DNA from: Lineus longissimus
Taxonomy: Eukaryota > Nemertea > Pilidiophora > Heteronemertea > Lineidae
Direction: 5' to 3'
DNA: 64,000 nucleotides
Assembly: GCF_910592395.1 (NCBI RefSeq)
Contig: NC_088312.1
Coordinates: forward strand, 17,369,292-17,433,291
A program made the position numbers and the translations under genes. Shown here in pieces: positions 10,077-21,108 of this stretch (within the stretch, counting starts at the first letter, position 1; each line of letters opens with the position of its first letter). Below the pieces are notes generated by a model. It was given only the letters and a program-made list of their open reading frames with translations, ran no database searches and was not told the origin of the DNA.

Positions 10077-11276
10077 TCAAATACATTTTCCGACAAATTT
10101 TTGCAGCGTTTTCACCGTGACCTCCTGACCAGAGAGAATTTGCTCCCTTAGAATCGCAAATTTGGATCGCTTATCTTCGGGGAGAAGATAAGCCATGCAA
10201 ACTGAGTCCACAAGAAACCCTAGGTGCTTAATCAATGTTTTCCCCTCAATCTGAAGCTTAGGGATGGCAAACGTATAGCCCAATCTTGTTTGCAGCTGCA
10301 GTATAGAATATCTAACCGCCTCTACACTTATTGTCTTTGTGGAATTGGGTAATGGCAGCGTTTCTACGCCAAACCGATCGTCAATGTATTGGGCGTTTCT
10401 AATCTCAAATAAACGTAGGTAGTTCGTGGCAACCATACCCACAGATTGATAGACGAAGGCTGACGCTTTCCAACCAAAACGTATTGCACGAAATTGCATC
10501 ACCCAACCACCGAATTGTATTCCAAAGAATTTCCTTGAATTAGGAGATAGCAAAAGATGGTCATATCCGCTTTTTTCATCAGTTGAAATCATACGGGCCC
10601 CAGAGTCTATCAATCTGTGGATATGCTTCAGTGTTTCTAATTGAAATGGGGAGTCTTTGATCCAGAGGTTTAAAAACCTCTCATCGTGGCATAACCTCGG
10701 CTTCTTGGGCTCAACTGTGAGTGGCATAATGATATATGGCATTTCGCATTCCCCAACTCGCCCAAGTAACTCTATGGATCCAAAAATTATTCTTTGCTCA
10801 AGCTCTCGAGCTACGAACTCCGTAGAAGCTTCGCAGCTACTGGAGTTCGGGTAGAACCTTTAAGGGGGGATATCGGAATTGAATGCCTCTTCCTTAAAGT
10901 CACTTTTAAATGGTTGCAAGAACTTGTGTATCTCAACGCCATCTTTTAGCCACGAGGTTACTTGATCCATCGGCTTTCCGACTTCAGCCAATGCATCAAT
11001 AATTTTGAACCATTCATTCAAGCATTCGTGTGTCTGCCCTGCTACAAAGTAATTTGGGTCTCTTAAAGGAAGGGAACTGACATCAAATTTATCTGAACTC
11101 GCCCCTAAAATGTCCTCGAAATTAGGGTAGTTTCGTTGGGCTGGGGGTTGAGGGTTCTGCCCGCTCAAGGTTGTCCACTTAGGTAGTAAACGTTTTGACC
11201 TGTGTGCCCGTTCAGGGTCGAATGGAACGTTAAGTTCCCGTTCTGGGATGCCAAAACCTAGAGTCTGACGAGCCTG
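10077..11276 (-). pseudogene. DIRS reverse transcriptase
   Basis: Minus-strand frame from a splice-acceptor-like TTTTGCAG at about 11277 down to 10077. The N-terminal part holds the linker and RT start. The polymerase proper shows MPLTVEPKKPRLCHDERFLN, the first catalytic Asp in STDEKSGYDH, and YIDD (about 10385) with IRFGWKASAFVYQ between. An in-frame TAA at 10860 divides the frame, and a shift after GKCI near 10078 separates it from RNase H. DIRS RTs work without an LTR-type integrase. Confidence 0.87.
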
Positions 11277-11409
11277 CAAAAGATAAAGCCTATTAACGGT
11301 CAATTGACAACCCTAAGCAGGAGAAGCCTCAACCCCCAACCCGCGCAGAGACGAAGTCCCCGCTGGGGCAGAGTGTGCCCTGGGATGGAGGGAGAAGTGT
11401 AATTTAGGC

Positions 11410-12527
11410 TTATTCTGAAGATTTTGCCGCCCTAGATGCTGCCTTCATCTTATCGCATTCTCGAAGCCAGTGCTCGTTACCACCACAAAAGTAACAGTTG
11501 GAATTTTTACCACCCCTGCCTGTGCCACCTCTGGAGCCATAGCCCCTGCTTCTGTAAGAGCCTCGGCCCCCACCCAAAAGTGGAGAGAATAGCTGGCCAA
11601 AGGAGGCCGCCGCCGCAAGTTGCGGATAAAGGTTGTCTAATGGTGACTTCGGGGATGAGGGACCGTTTTCCTGATCGGACGATTTGGCCGCCGCTTCCTC
11701 ACGATTACGCTCTGGCTTCTTGAGGCACTTGGCTAGAGCTTTGGATACGATCTCGCCTGTGCCACAGCCCAAAACATTGAGCGCCAATGATTGCATGTCG
11801 ACCTTGCCTTGGTGCCTAGCGGCCTGTCGATACAACTCCTCGAAAAGTTCAGCGTCCTTATCTCTAGAACGGGACGCTGTTGTAGCTAACTCCTCCAAGT
11901 ACACTAATAGTATGGATTCATTGGGCTCATGTTGTAGGGCAACGTTTCTCACCTTTGCTTTAGCAGAAGCAACCGCAGGGTATGTCGAGGATGTTCCGGC
12001 GGCGGCAGAAGTTTGTGGCGAAACGACAAGATCCACAGTGCTCGCTTTCCTTGCCTTTTTGGCTGGTGGCTGGACAGTGGCGCAATCTGCTGAACCGGAG
12101 GCGTAAGGTTCCTGAAAGCAAATGCACATGGTTAGCTTTGCGGATATGATTATGTTCATGTAAACTACAAATACTTAGGCTGAACATGATTATAACGATA
12201 ATAACGAGGCTAGCATACTTGCTACCAGACATGTTTAATCCGAAAATACACATAGAGACGTACCTTCAGCCTTTGTCCCTCCGGTTGCCCCATTTCATTG
12301 GCCAGAAGAATCGCACAGTGCAACACTATTCGCTGTGAGGATCTATCCCTGCCAGCTGCAGCCAAAACATCTGTCATGTCCTCGCCCGTTAAATGATGGA
12401 ATCGATCTGCTAGTTCGTCCGCCCTCAACTCATCGAGCGGCTCATCCTTCGCCATCCGCGCATATTCCTTCGGCTCCCCGCATTCCTGGAGTTTGCCAAA
12501 AAGGGTGACCAGACTTATCCCTTTCAA
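11410..12527 (-). CDS. DIRS gag-like protein with a 152 bp intron
   Basis: Two exons, 12527-12264 and 12111-11410, about 322 residues. The intron (12263-12112) has GTACGT at its start and TTGCTTTCAG at its end, and both borders are phase 0 (QRLK then EPYASG). The second exon has a basic KKARK patch, a helical middle, a Gly/Arg-rich run and a zinc knuckle C-x2-C-x4-H-x4-C (CYFCGGNEHWLREC), which binds the RNA template. Retained introns are unusual in retroelements, although known in some DIRS-group elements. The frame is open once spliced. Start at 12527 is the first ATG of the frame. Confidence 0.68.
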
Positions 12528-12649
12528 TGTATGGTATTTTTTTTAATACCGTCGGTGCGACCGTCTGAAACGGGAGAGCGAGATATACTGTGTGCCACAA
12601 GAATGTACCCCCGCCCTGCAAATTGGCGTAGGGGAAAACTCTCTTAGGT

Positions 12650-12835
12650 TACCGACACCAGACAATATGTCCTAGGGCGCCACTCTGATCGCCAAATTAA
12701 GTCTCTCTCATTTAAGACACCAGCAGACTGGCCTGGGGCGACACTCTGATCCACAAATTAAGTCTTGCTCTCTCTAACCGACACCAGCAAGCTGGCTTGG
12801 GGCGTCACTCTGATCCCCAATTTGAGTCGGATTTG
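12650..12835. repeat. Three ~63 bp tandem repeats at the DIRS end
   Basis: Each unit contains a CCAGC-like start, a GGGGCG(T/A)CACTCTGATC core and CAAATTAAGTC or a close variant. Starts lie near 12657, 12717 and 12783. They probably belong to the terminal repeat of the DIRS element. Confidence 0.6.
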
Positions 12836-12840
12836 AAATC

Positions 12841-13340
12841 GGAAACATTAGAAATACGAAGTGGAAAATGCAAAATGAAAACCGGCAGAAAGTAAATCCA
12901 AAGCACGAAGACGATGTGGCCGAGTGCCATGCATACAGTGGCAATACATACCTTGGAAATATAGTGACGGAGAACACAAAAGCGGAACGAAGTGACCCAC
13001 AGCGGAAAGCGAAATCGAATGGCCGAGACAAAGCCTGCCTGGGTTTAAATAGCCTTGCTCGACAATGGAAAAGTACTGAGGGTGAAAAGAAAACACGATC
13101 GCATCATTGCAAAACTTACTCTCACAAAAAACGATCAATTTCAAAGCAAATAATAATTTTTATTTGTAACGATGGCAGTTTACAGATAAAATAAACTTAA
13201 CATCGAGAAATATCAAACAAATTGGAATGTTTGTTTTACTACCTTGACTGCTCTAATAAATCATGTGTTTGCAGGCGAAACCACAACAAACGTACACAGG
13301 ACCGACCACGGCTATCAGAGTGAAAATTCAAAGATCACTG
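12841..13340. other. No gene recognised
   Basis: Short frames only on both strands, with no motif, repeat or splice-supported exon that I can defend. Confidence 0.4.
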
Positions 13341-13345
13341 CTTGG

Positions 13346-14370
13346 TCAATTTTGACACGAGAGGTGTTGTTCTTGCTGATTAGCATAATAAGGACGGCGT
13401 AGCTTAGGTCGTTTTAGAATTGAATGCAGTGTCCTTTTAACATCCAACCAGGAATCAGTGTTTTCGTCCCAGATATCTTTCAATTTTAGTATCTTAGCTT
13501 GAATCCATGTGGGGTTATACAAAGTATTACCATTTTGTCTTATTTCATGGTTAAGCCACGTGTATTCTTCCAAAAGTGGTTGTAGAAACTCCAGTCTTTT
13601 CTGATTCTATTGGCAATACATTTAGTGAGCATTTTATAGCTGAAATTTAAGAGTGATATTGGTCTCCAGTTTTGAATGTCGTGTTTATCTCCATTCTTAT
13701 AGGGTAAAGTTATCATTGCTTCATTTTGGCTGTCTGATAATTTTCCACAAGTTGCGGCACTATTTAAGGAAGCATGTACGTCCATTCACAGGGCGTCCCA
13801 AAAACATGAATAAAATTCCATTCACAGCCCATTGCTTCCAAAGAGCTTTATTGTTTTCAAATGATTTCAAGGCGTTTTCCAGTTCTTGCTATGTAATATT
13901 ACCTTCACACTTATTGCAAGCTTCTTCATTCAAGGTTTTTTAAATATTTTAAAGGAATTCTTCCTGAGCCATTATGTCAGTTTCTTCTTCTGTGTATAAC
14001 TTTTGGTAGAAGTTAACTTGGACTTCTAAAATTTCATCTATATCAGAGGTTAACGTTCCATCATCTTTTTGGATGCTAGTGAAAATTTTGTTTTGTCCCT
14101 TACATTTTTCTAACTTTAAAAGAAACTGGATGATTTTTCACCTTCTTCAAACTATCTGACCCTGCTTCTAATCCTATTGCCTTCTAGCTTTTTATTTTCG
14201 ATATCTGCAATTTTTTTTGTTTTATTTCTTCCTTCGTCCCACCATTTAAGAAATTTTAAGGTGTTTTCTGTTAGTCTATTTCGACTGTGCTTTGCCCACA
14301 TTGTTCTAAAATTATTTTTGAAGGTATCATAACACGGAAGTTGAGTTTGAGTTTGAGTTTTTGACAAGAT
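13346..14370 (-). mobile_element. L1/Tx1-like LINE remnant with internal deletion
   Basis: Reading downward: a segment with FLKWWDEGRNKTKKIA (pre-RT region of L1-type ORF2), a SFLLKLEKCKGQNKIF-like stretch near 14100, then RT entry LPYKNGDKHDIQNWRPIS and LLNFSYKMLTKCIANRI (about 13700-13620). After that the sequence jumps straight to the C-terminal WLNHEIRQNGNTLYN...SWLDVKRTL region. The RT palm with its catalytic YxDD is missing, so several hundred codons were deleted. Frameshifts and stops make it non-functional. Confidence 0.78.
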
Positions 14371-14785
14371 GGTATCGGCCTTGACAGGGATGCCAGGTTG
14401 AAGTTTGTAAAAGGGGCTGAGGGCAATTGTGGCTGAGTTTTTTAGATGAATAAATTATCCGAAAACTAGAGAGTTAGTGATTGCTCGCAATCACTGTTGA
14501 TGCCTCCGCTAAACATTGCAGCTGAGCCATGGTGTCTATCAAACGTGGGAAAATAGTATGGCAATGAACCTGTTCTTGACATAAAAGCATGATGGTGAAT
14601 CTGATGGTGAACGATATTACAACAACTGCAGTTGTTGTAATATTGTTTTAGGGTGCAGTTAGAATAGACGTATAAATGATAAATGGCTTAACAAAAGAAT
14701 TAGGCCATGACCATGATGAAACCTTTTTGCCAGCACACACGTTTTTTAATGGATAACATGTTCTTACTATGATGTCACTAAAACC

Positions 14786-15446
14786 ACTGCGGCCATACTG
14801 GTCATCCGATGACGCCGAGTTTCGAAAGCAACGTTTCCCCAGTATGTACAAATGTGCCATCCAAAAATGTAATCAATCTGCTCAATCGTTCTCCGTTTAA
14901 TTGACGGACACCAAAATCAAGATGGCTGCCATGGCGGCCATACTGGTCATCCGATGACGCCAAGTTTCGAAAGCAACGTTCCCCCAGTATGTACAAATGT
15001 ACCATCCAAAAATGTAATCAATCTGCTCAATCGTTCTCCGTTTAATTGACGGACACCAAAATCAAGATGGCTGCCATGGCGGCCATACTGGTCATCCGAT
15101 GACGCCGAGTTTCGAAAGCAACGTTCCCCCAGTATGTACAAATGTACCATCCAAAAATGTAATCAATCTGCTCAATCGTTCTCCGTTAAATTAGCGGACA
15201 CCAAAATCAAGATGGCTGCCATGGCGGCCATACTGGTTATCCGATGACGCCGAGTTTCAAAAGCAATGTTCCCCCAGTATGTACAAATGTACCATCAAAA
15301 AATTTGATCAATCTGCCCAATCGTTCTCTGTTAAATTGACGGACACCAAAATCAAGATGGCTGCCATGGCGGCCATACTGGTCATGCGATGACGCCGAGT
15401 TTCGAAAGCAACGTTCCCCCAGTATGTACAAATGTACCATCAAATG
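14786..15446. repeat. 145 bp tandem repeat, about 4.6 copies
   Basis: The landmark GGCCATACTGGTCATCCGAT recurs at 14791, 14936, 15081, 15226 and 15371, exactly 145 bp apart, with few differences between units. The regular minus-strand frames here are a by-product of the repeat, not a gene. Confidence 0.93.
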
Positions 15447-16558
15447 AAATGGCCAGGGCCATTGTGCTCACCTCATGTGGAGGAAAGATGGCTAAAGAGC
15501 ATTGTATTGTGTCATGTAGTGTTAGGTTTGATGTAGGTCCAAGCAATTACAATTTCCCCAAAATGGCCAATTTACAGTACATTCGACCTCTGTGACCTTG
15601 AAAAGTAGGTCAAATCAAAGAAGACCCGGGTGACACATTGAATGGTTGTTAGAATTAGATGTACCTATGATATAAAATTGGTGCCAATCGGGCAAGTCAT
15701 TACTAGGAATAATGGCATTGTGAAGAATTTAGGATTTGGCCCCCTCCCTGGAGGCCAAACGGCAAATCAGATCGCACCAAACTTGGGTACCTGAGATCAC
15801 CTGACCAAGGGGTACATGTGTACTTAATTTGTGATCAATAGTCATTGCAGTTAAGAAACGTGCCATAGTTATGGCCTGACGGCGAATTTACGCCATTTGA
15901 CCTCTGTGACCTTGACAAGAAGGTCAAATTAAAAACCTGTGTGACATATACTGTATGGTGGTTAGATGTACCCATGATATCAAATTGGTGGCAATCGGGC
16001 AAGAAGTTAAGGAATAATCACATTTTTAAGGTTTTTGGATTTTGCCCCCTGGTGGTCAAGTGGTGAATCATATTGGACCAAACTTCGGTCCCTGAGATCA
16101 CCTGACTAAGGGGTAAATGTGTACCAAATTTGGTATCAATAGTCATTGCAGTTTAGAAACGTGCCATCGTTACATCCTAACGGCCAATTTACACCATTTG
16201 ACCTCTGTGACCTTGAAAAGGAGGTCAAATCAAAAACCCGGAGGATATATGATGCACCTTTGCTAGAAGTACCTACCATATTTTTTTCAAAATTTCCCGA
16301 CTACTATTAAGGGAGATATTGCATATTTTCACTTTTAACGTTTGGCCCCCTGGTGGCCAAACCATGAAACGAATCGGACCGAAACTTGGTCTCCAAGGTG
16401 TCATTACATAAGGGTACATGTGTACCAAGTTTCAACTTAATAGCTCTAACAGTTACGAAACGTGCCCTGCTAACGGACGACGGACGACGACGACGACGAC
16501 GACGACGGACGACGGACGCCACGGTATGGGATAAGCTCACCTCTGCTAAGAGGTGAGC
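15447..16558. mobile_element. Dispersed repeat, TGAAAYGGCC...GTGAGCTAA family, copy 1
   Basis: Begins TGAAATGGCCAGGGCCATTG and ends GAGGTGAGCTAA, with a terminal hairpin (GCTCACCTCTGCTAAGAGGTGAGC). Inside are two to three degenerate ~300 bp units, each with TTTGACCTCTGTGACCTTG, a GCCCCCTGGTGG box and an AAACGTGCCA box, then an (ACG)n tract at 16480-16515. It is inserted in an A-run of the 145 bp repeat. Other copies: 21109, 22817 and 59593. Confidence 0.75.
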
Positions 16559-17686
16559 TAAAAATGTAATCAATCTGCTCAATCGTTCTCCGTTAAATTA
16601 ACGGACACCAAAAGTTTGGTCGGGACGGACGTACGGACGTACGGAAAACGGACGTACGGAAAACCCGAAAACATAATGCCTTCGCTTTCGCTAAAGCGGA
16701 GGCATAAAAATTATAGGGTTTTTCATCAAACATGTTGTTCTTTTCGTGTTAAAAATACTCTTAAGTGTCAGTTCGTGGATGGACCATGCAAAATCTGCAA
16801 AAAGTGCTAAGGTGGGGGTTGAACAGAACCGGCCCGTATATTGACCATAAGTTGACCCTAAGGCATGATGATGATTGCTGAAGTGATTCCTCGATTAATC
16901 ACTCAGAACAGGAATAAGGGACCGAAACGTGTTTGGCCCTTTTTTAATAAAAAAAGCAGTTATTTCTCTGCAAAATATGCTTGTTTATTTTGATTTTTTC
17001 CAGCTTGAATGCAAAACAAATATAATATATCATATAAAAGTATGAAAGTGGGATTGTAAAGGAATAATTTCATGGTAGTCTGAATTTTTTTGGGGTGGGG
17101 GTTTACTGCCAAGACCCCCCCTGAAAAGGGTCTTACCCTCTAACAGTGAAAACAACGCAGTACTTCATGGCGAAAATCTCATCTTCTGCGGGGGTGAGGC
17201 CAATGATGTTTGGTTTGGAGTAAAGGTTAAGAATTTTGCAATTATATGCCGAAAACAAAACCTTGCCCGCGGTTTTAGTTTTTTCATAGTATGTCTTTAA
17301 AGAACCTATATTTTCCCACTCTTGTGATAGTTCCACTGTTTCACAACAGGTGGCACTTTTTCATGCTATTGCCTTATAACCTATTTTTGACAGTTTACGG
17401 CATGTGGAAGGGGTTTCAAATGACCATCATCGTCATATAGGAGTGTAGGATTCAATCCTCCCCTCATCCCACCCCAAAAAGGGGTAAAATAGGGCTCGGA
17501 CATCGGCTGGCATAGCCACGGCCCATGTGGAATTAGTCCACAGACGTTTACGAGAAGAAAAAACAAACCAAAACACATATTTCAGCCATTCATGCCATTA
17601 TGGCGATGGAAAATTAAGAACGCCCGGCTCTTCATGGTCTAAGAAGTTCATTTTTTGCTGTATCTAACTCGTATGATTGTGAACTA

Positions 17687-19613
17687 ATGAAAAAATATCC
17701 AGGTGATGTCAGTGTGGTACCCTTGCACCAGTGCACGAAGGATGTGAGACGGCATTTGAAAGGTTTGCACACTGCAGTTTCTACTGTGCATTCTGAATGG
17801 GAACTGATTGCCCTTCGTTCAGGACATTTCGACTTGCAAAGCCCTTTGTTGAGAGAAAAGACAATATGCCCTAACCATCGCTATAGATTGGGTTTGTGTT
17901 GGACGTCCCCCTGGAAGTGCCAGCACCCTCTTCACCGATTATCCTCGACGAGGAAAACGTACCGCGGTGTCGGTAGTGTAACTTCCAGGGAAGTCTACGA
18001 AATGTGGAACGTGCTGTTGCCGGTTGGGTCAGGTAAGCATTGCCGATTAAAATGGCATCTTGTTTAGACCTACGATTTATCTAAACAATACGTTTGTCAA
18101 TTTGGTCTTGAGTAGGCCCTCGGCCCGATGGTACAGTTAGAAGCTTTTATTCCCCCAATTAATTGAGTTTGAAAGATCGGGTAATGCCTGATATCATGAC
18201 ATGAATGACACTGTAACGTAAAGCATTTTATATTTTTTTCAGGGATTTGTAGAGATTGCATACAGCAACACAATGAAGAAAAGAAGGGTTCCCTTGGCTC
18301 CCAGGCCCAGACATTTCTAGAGGTAAGATTCATAATGTACTTTCAAGTTCATGAACATGATGAATTTGCCCTTTCGAGGCAGGCAGAGAGGGCCCGACCA
18401 CCACAAGTATAGACCTAACAAACAAATGACTGCATACCAAGGCCATTGTACGCGCCATTGCTGAATTTGTTTTTTTTTTATAATAACTTCAAGTTGTTCT
18501 GACAGGTCTACCTTTGGAGCAGTACAGCTGAACTCATCAATTTCTTCAAAATAAATCTGAAAATATTTGCTGAAAACAGCTTCTGCAAAAAACCAAACAG
18601 CTTCCCTAAATTGAGAAATTCTCAAACTCTGGAAGCTGTTTTTGGCTCCATAAGCAATAAGCTTATTTTCATGCCTTGAATGTCTTTGTAACTTGAATTT
18701 CACCTCCACAATGATCTGTTTACAGCCTCTCCCTTCAACATCAACTTGTAGGCACACTGTGCCAGCTCCATCAAAGGTTGTTACGTGGCAGTGGTAGAAA
18801 TTCGCGAAGAGGTTATGATGGAGAGGTTGTCATGGCAAGGCGTAACAAAGTTCACTAACTTTGTCTACCAGCATGATGGGCTCGAGGTAACATGTGGTTA
18901 CAAGATTGGTACTCCACAGCACTTTTCCTACAAGACACTGTTGAAGAACAAGAAGGCACAGGACACAACCAAAGTGGCCATTGCTGTGGAGTATGCGCAT
19001 CCCAATAACCCTTGCTGGTACTCTTGGGCAGTCTGCAGTAACTCGGGCTGTTAGTGTTACCATTACTTGTTTGGAGCCGACCTGCAGCAAAACCTTCAAA
19101 ACCCAGGAGGACCTTGATCTCCATATTGCTGCAGGCAAGCATTCTGGGGATTCGGTCGACACGAAGTTTGACACAATTGCTAGGAAGGGGGCCAGTCCGG
19201 TATCAGACATCACAACAACGACGCGTCCCATGATGACTGGAGACTCTGATATGTCGCCTGCAACCAATCCTGTTCCTGCTGGATGGGCGGTGAAGGCTCC
19301 ACAACAGAGCAAACGATTTGCTCAACAAGTAAAGGACTTCTTCTTTGAAGAGTTTATGCGAGGTGCCAACACTGGCAAAAAGGAGAACCCTGGCCTTGTG
19401 GCCAAAAAGATTAAGAACCAATTTGAGAGGGATGATTGGCTGACCACCCAGCAAGTCAGTAGCTATTTCTCGCGTCTTGCTGCCCAGCAGAAATGCGGGC
19501 GTTTGACAAGAGAGACAGCGGACAAGTACTCCGAGGATGACCACCAGTTGGCAGCTTCAATGATGACGAGGTCCAAGCAGCGTGCTGAGATCATTGAACA
19601 AATTGATTTGTAG
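17687..19613 (+). CDS. C2H2 zinc-finger protein of an invertebrate family, 3 exons, one frameshift
   Basis: Exons 17687-18032, 18243-18322 and 18752-19613, joined by GTAAGC...TTTTTTTCAG and GTAAGA...CAACTTGTAG introns with matching phases. Exon 1 has a Cys/His-rich part (ICPNHRYRLGLCW...CQHPLH) and ends VLLPVGSG; exon 2 continues with ICRDC. Exon 3 has FTNFVYQHDGLEV, then a single C2H2 finger (CLEPTCSKTFKTQEDLDLHIAAGKH, read as C-x4-C...H-x4-H), and a C-terminal GWAVK...QVSSYFSRLAAQQ helix-rich domain. Near 19020 the frame shifts by one base between the second and third parts. Upstream exons may exist. The combination recurs in uncharacterised invertebrate proteins; function unknown. It lies within a TTAA-flanked element, so it may be transposon-encoded or captured. 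Confidence 0.6.
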
Positions 19614-19814
19614 ACTGGGGAAGATTACATGTATTGAACAAATTAGAATAATATTTTGGTACGTTTAGGTATGTGTGATTATAATAATGCTGGAGATTGT
19701 ATTCACATGGTTCATTATTTACTCGTCCCAGTATCGCACATAAGCATCATTGTCAAAACTTGTCACTGACTACTAGTATTCCAGTTCCTTATACCCAAGC
19801 CACTTACATGCACA

Positions 19815-20130
19815 TAGTTCTCGAAGCTTGGATGTCTTTATTATTTCATTTTGTACATAATCAAACTTAGTTTAACTATCATGTCTGTAATGAATGCTTG
19901 AAGCTTGAATTGAATGCCTTTATTATTTTGTTTGTACATATTTCAAAAACATTTTCTGTCATGTCTGCAGTGCCTGAAGTTTGGGTGCCTTTATTATTTC
20001 ATTTTGTATGTATCAAAAATATTTTCTGTCGTGTTTTTAGTGCTTGAAGCTTGAATGCCTTCATTATTTCATTTTGTACATGGATATCGAAAATAAAAGT
20101 CTGTCATGTCTGTATAAAAGAATAAACATA
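19815..20130 (+). repeat. ~70-80 bp tandem repeats with polyadenylation signals
   Basis: Four units with GAAGCTTG(A/G)ATG, CTTTATTATTTCATTTTGTA and TTTCTGTCATGTCTG, starting near 19822, 19901, 19975 and 20044. AATAAA motifs at about 20093 and 20123 make this a likely 3' UTR of the zinc-finger gene. Confidence 0.6.
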
Positions 20131-21030
20131 GTAGATTTGTATTGAAAAACAAAAGGTTTACTTTTGTTTATCTGTTGCATAGAAATATGCCAATGAGAAG
20201 CAAAAGGTCAAGCTCAAGTACATTACGCAAGGACTGCCAGCTTATTGCCTTGATGTTGGAGGCAGCAAGAAGAAAGCTCATCTTCAGAGGTCTTCGCCCT
20301 AGCCCGGGTCGCCAAGTGACTAGAACTAAGAAAATCCCATAAATTTCGGACTCTAAATGGGAAGAACAAAGGATTTCCGGATATTCTGGTTTCCTCCTAC
20401 ATTGTAGGTAGGGCAACATTTCAGCCATTTATTCTCCCATGTTGTGCATCACTGTTGAAATATATCATCTGGCCAAAGTGGAATGAAAATTTAGTTTTAT
20501 AAGTTGACAACAGATGGCAGCACTGTATAAATTGTGCCAAAAGGCCTATGAATGCTCTTACGTAAGAGGACTACCACTCATTAACGATAACCGCGGGCAA
20601 GGCTTTTCTTTCAGATTGTGTAAGCATGTGTCCTGCCTGTAATCCCTGGCAAGTCACATGATCTGAATACCCGCAGAAGCCGGGTAAATGGGCCCTGAAC
20701 ACGGGCATGTGAAGATAGGCCTTTTGGGGGTAGGGGGTGTGGTTTTTGCCATTTCTCCCTTATGCTACCAATATCTTTTATGACCTTCTATGGAAAGGTA
20801 GATAATATGATAGGAAAGGACCTTGCCAAATTGGAGTAACACAGGTAAAACTGTTTTTTTTCTACGAGTACTCAAAGATGACCCCTTGAAGTACATGAAA
20901 AAATGGCCACCCGCTGGGCCCTGAAACTATCGAGTCCAAATTTGGGCATACCCCTGAATCGAATTTGCTCATATTTTATATTCTTTATAGTTTAGCCCTA
21001 AGGTATGTCTCCACCAAATTTCATTGATTT
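20131..21030. other. No gene recognised (inside the TTAA element)
   Basis: Only short frames without motifs. Filler sequence between the 3' UTR-like repeats and the right inverted terminus. Confidence 0.4.
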
Positions 21031-21108
21031 TGGTGGGACACCACCTTAGCACATTTTGCATGGTCCAACCACGAACTGACACTTAATTTTCTAAAAGATT
21101 ATGCTTAA

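Larger units (their letters stand above)
3160..12840 (-). mobile_element. DIRS-type (tyrosine recombinase) retrotransposon, interrupted and decayed
   Basis: Reading from high to low coordinates the element has gag with a zinc knuckle, reverse transcriptase, RNase H and a tyrosine recombinase, the DIRS order, with no DDE integrase or aspartic protease. It is split by a Harbinger transposon (6396-9527) and by a 1.4 kb insert (about 4016-5400). The coding frames carry a stop at 10860, a frameshift near 10078, a stop near 9966 and a frameshift near 5640. Its outer ends are approximate: the right side has three ~63 bp repeats (12650-12835), and the left side abuts the CCAAT-box block at about 3155. 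Confidence 0.85.
14494..16706. mobile_element. Non-autonomous element with 145 bp tandem core and GATGCCTCCGC ends
   Basis: The left end near 14498 reads ATGCCTCCGCTAAA; the right end near 16690 reads TTTCGCTAAAGCGGAGGCAT, its inverse. Between them lies a 145 bp tandem array (14786-15446), itself interrupted by another repeat (15447-16560), after which the unit resumes (16561-16616). Inverted ends plus a tandem core and terminal hairpin resemble Helentron-associated (HINE/pearl-like) elements; this class name is inference. Confidence 0.5.
16761..21086. mobile_element. TTAA-flanked DNA transposon (4318 bp) carrying a multi-exon gene
   Basis: Inverted termini GTGTCAGTTCGTGG(A/T)TGG followed by ACCATGCAAAAT and GTGCTAAGGTGG lie at 16765-16815 and 21036-21082, each bordered by TTAA (16761-16764, 21083-21086). 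The left end has nine extra bases inside the repeat. TTAA duplication is the mark of piggyBac and Kolobok superfamilies; which one applies cannot be told because no DDE transposase is recognised. The only convincing gene inside is the three-exon zinc-finger gene at 17687-19613. Copy 2 of the TGAAAC...GAGC repeat starts 22 bp outside the right end. Confidence 0.72.

Noticed and set aside
14648-15443. Series of similar 67-70 codon minus-strand frames
   Set aside because: Each is the same 145 bp repeat unit; no gene signal beyond repetition.
18506-18680. Possible extra exon after GTTCTGACAG on the plus strand
   Set aside because: It would end at a stop, whereas joining exon 18243-18322 directly to 18752 keeps the frame and the protein pattern.
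18317-18757. 146-codon minus-strand frame
   Set aside because: Lies in an intron of the plus-strand zinc-finger gene; no motif, and the plus-strand exon structure with matching phases explains the region better.
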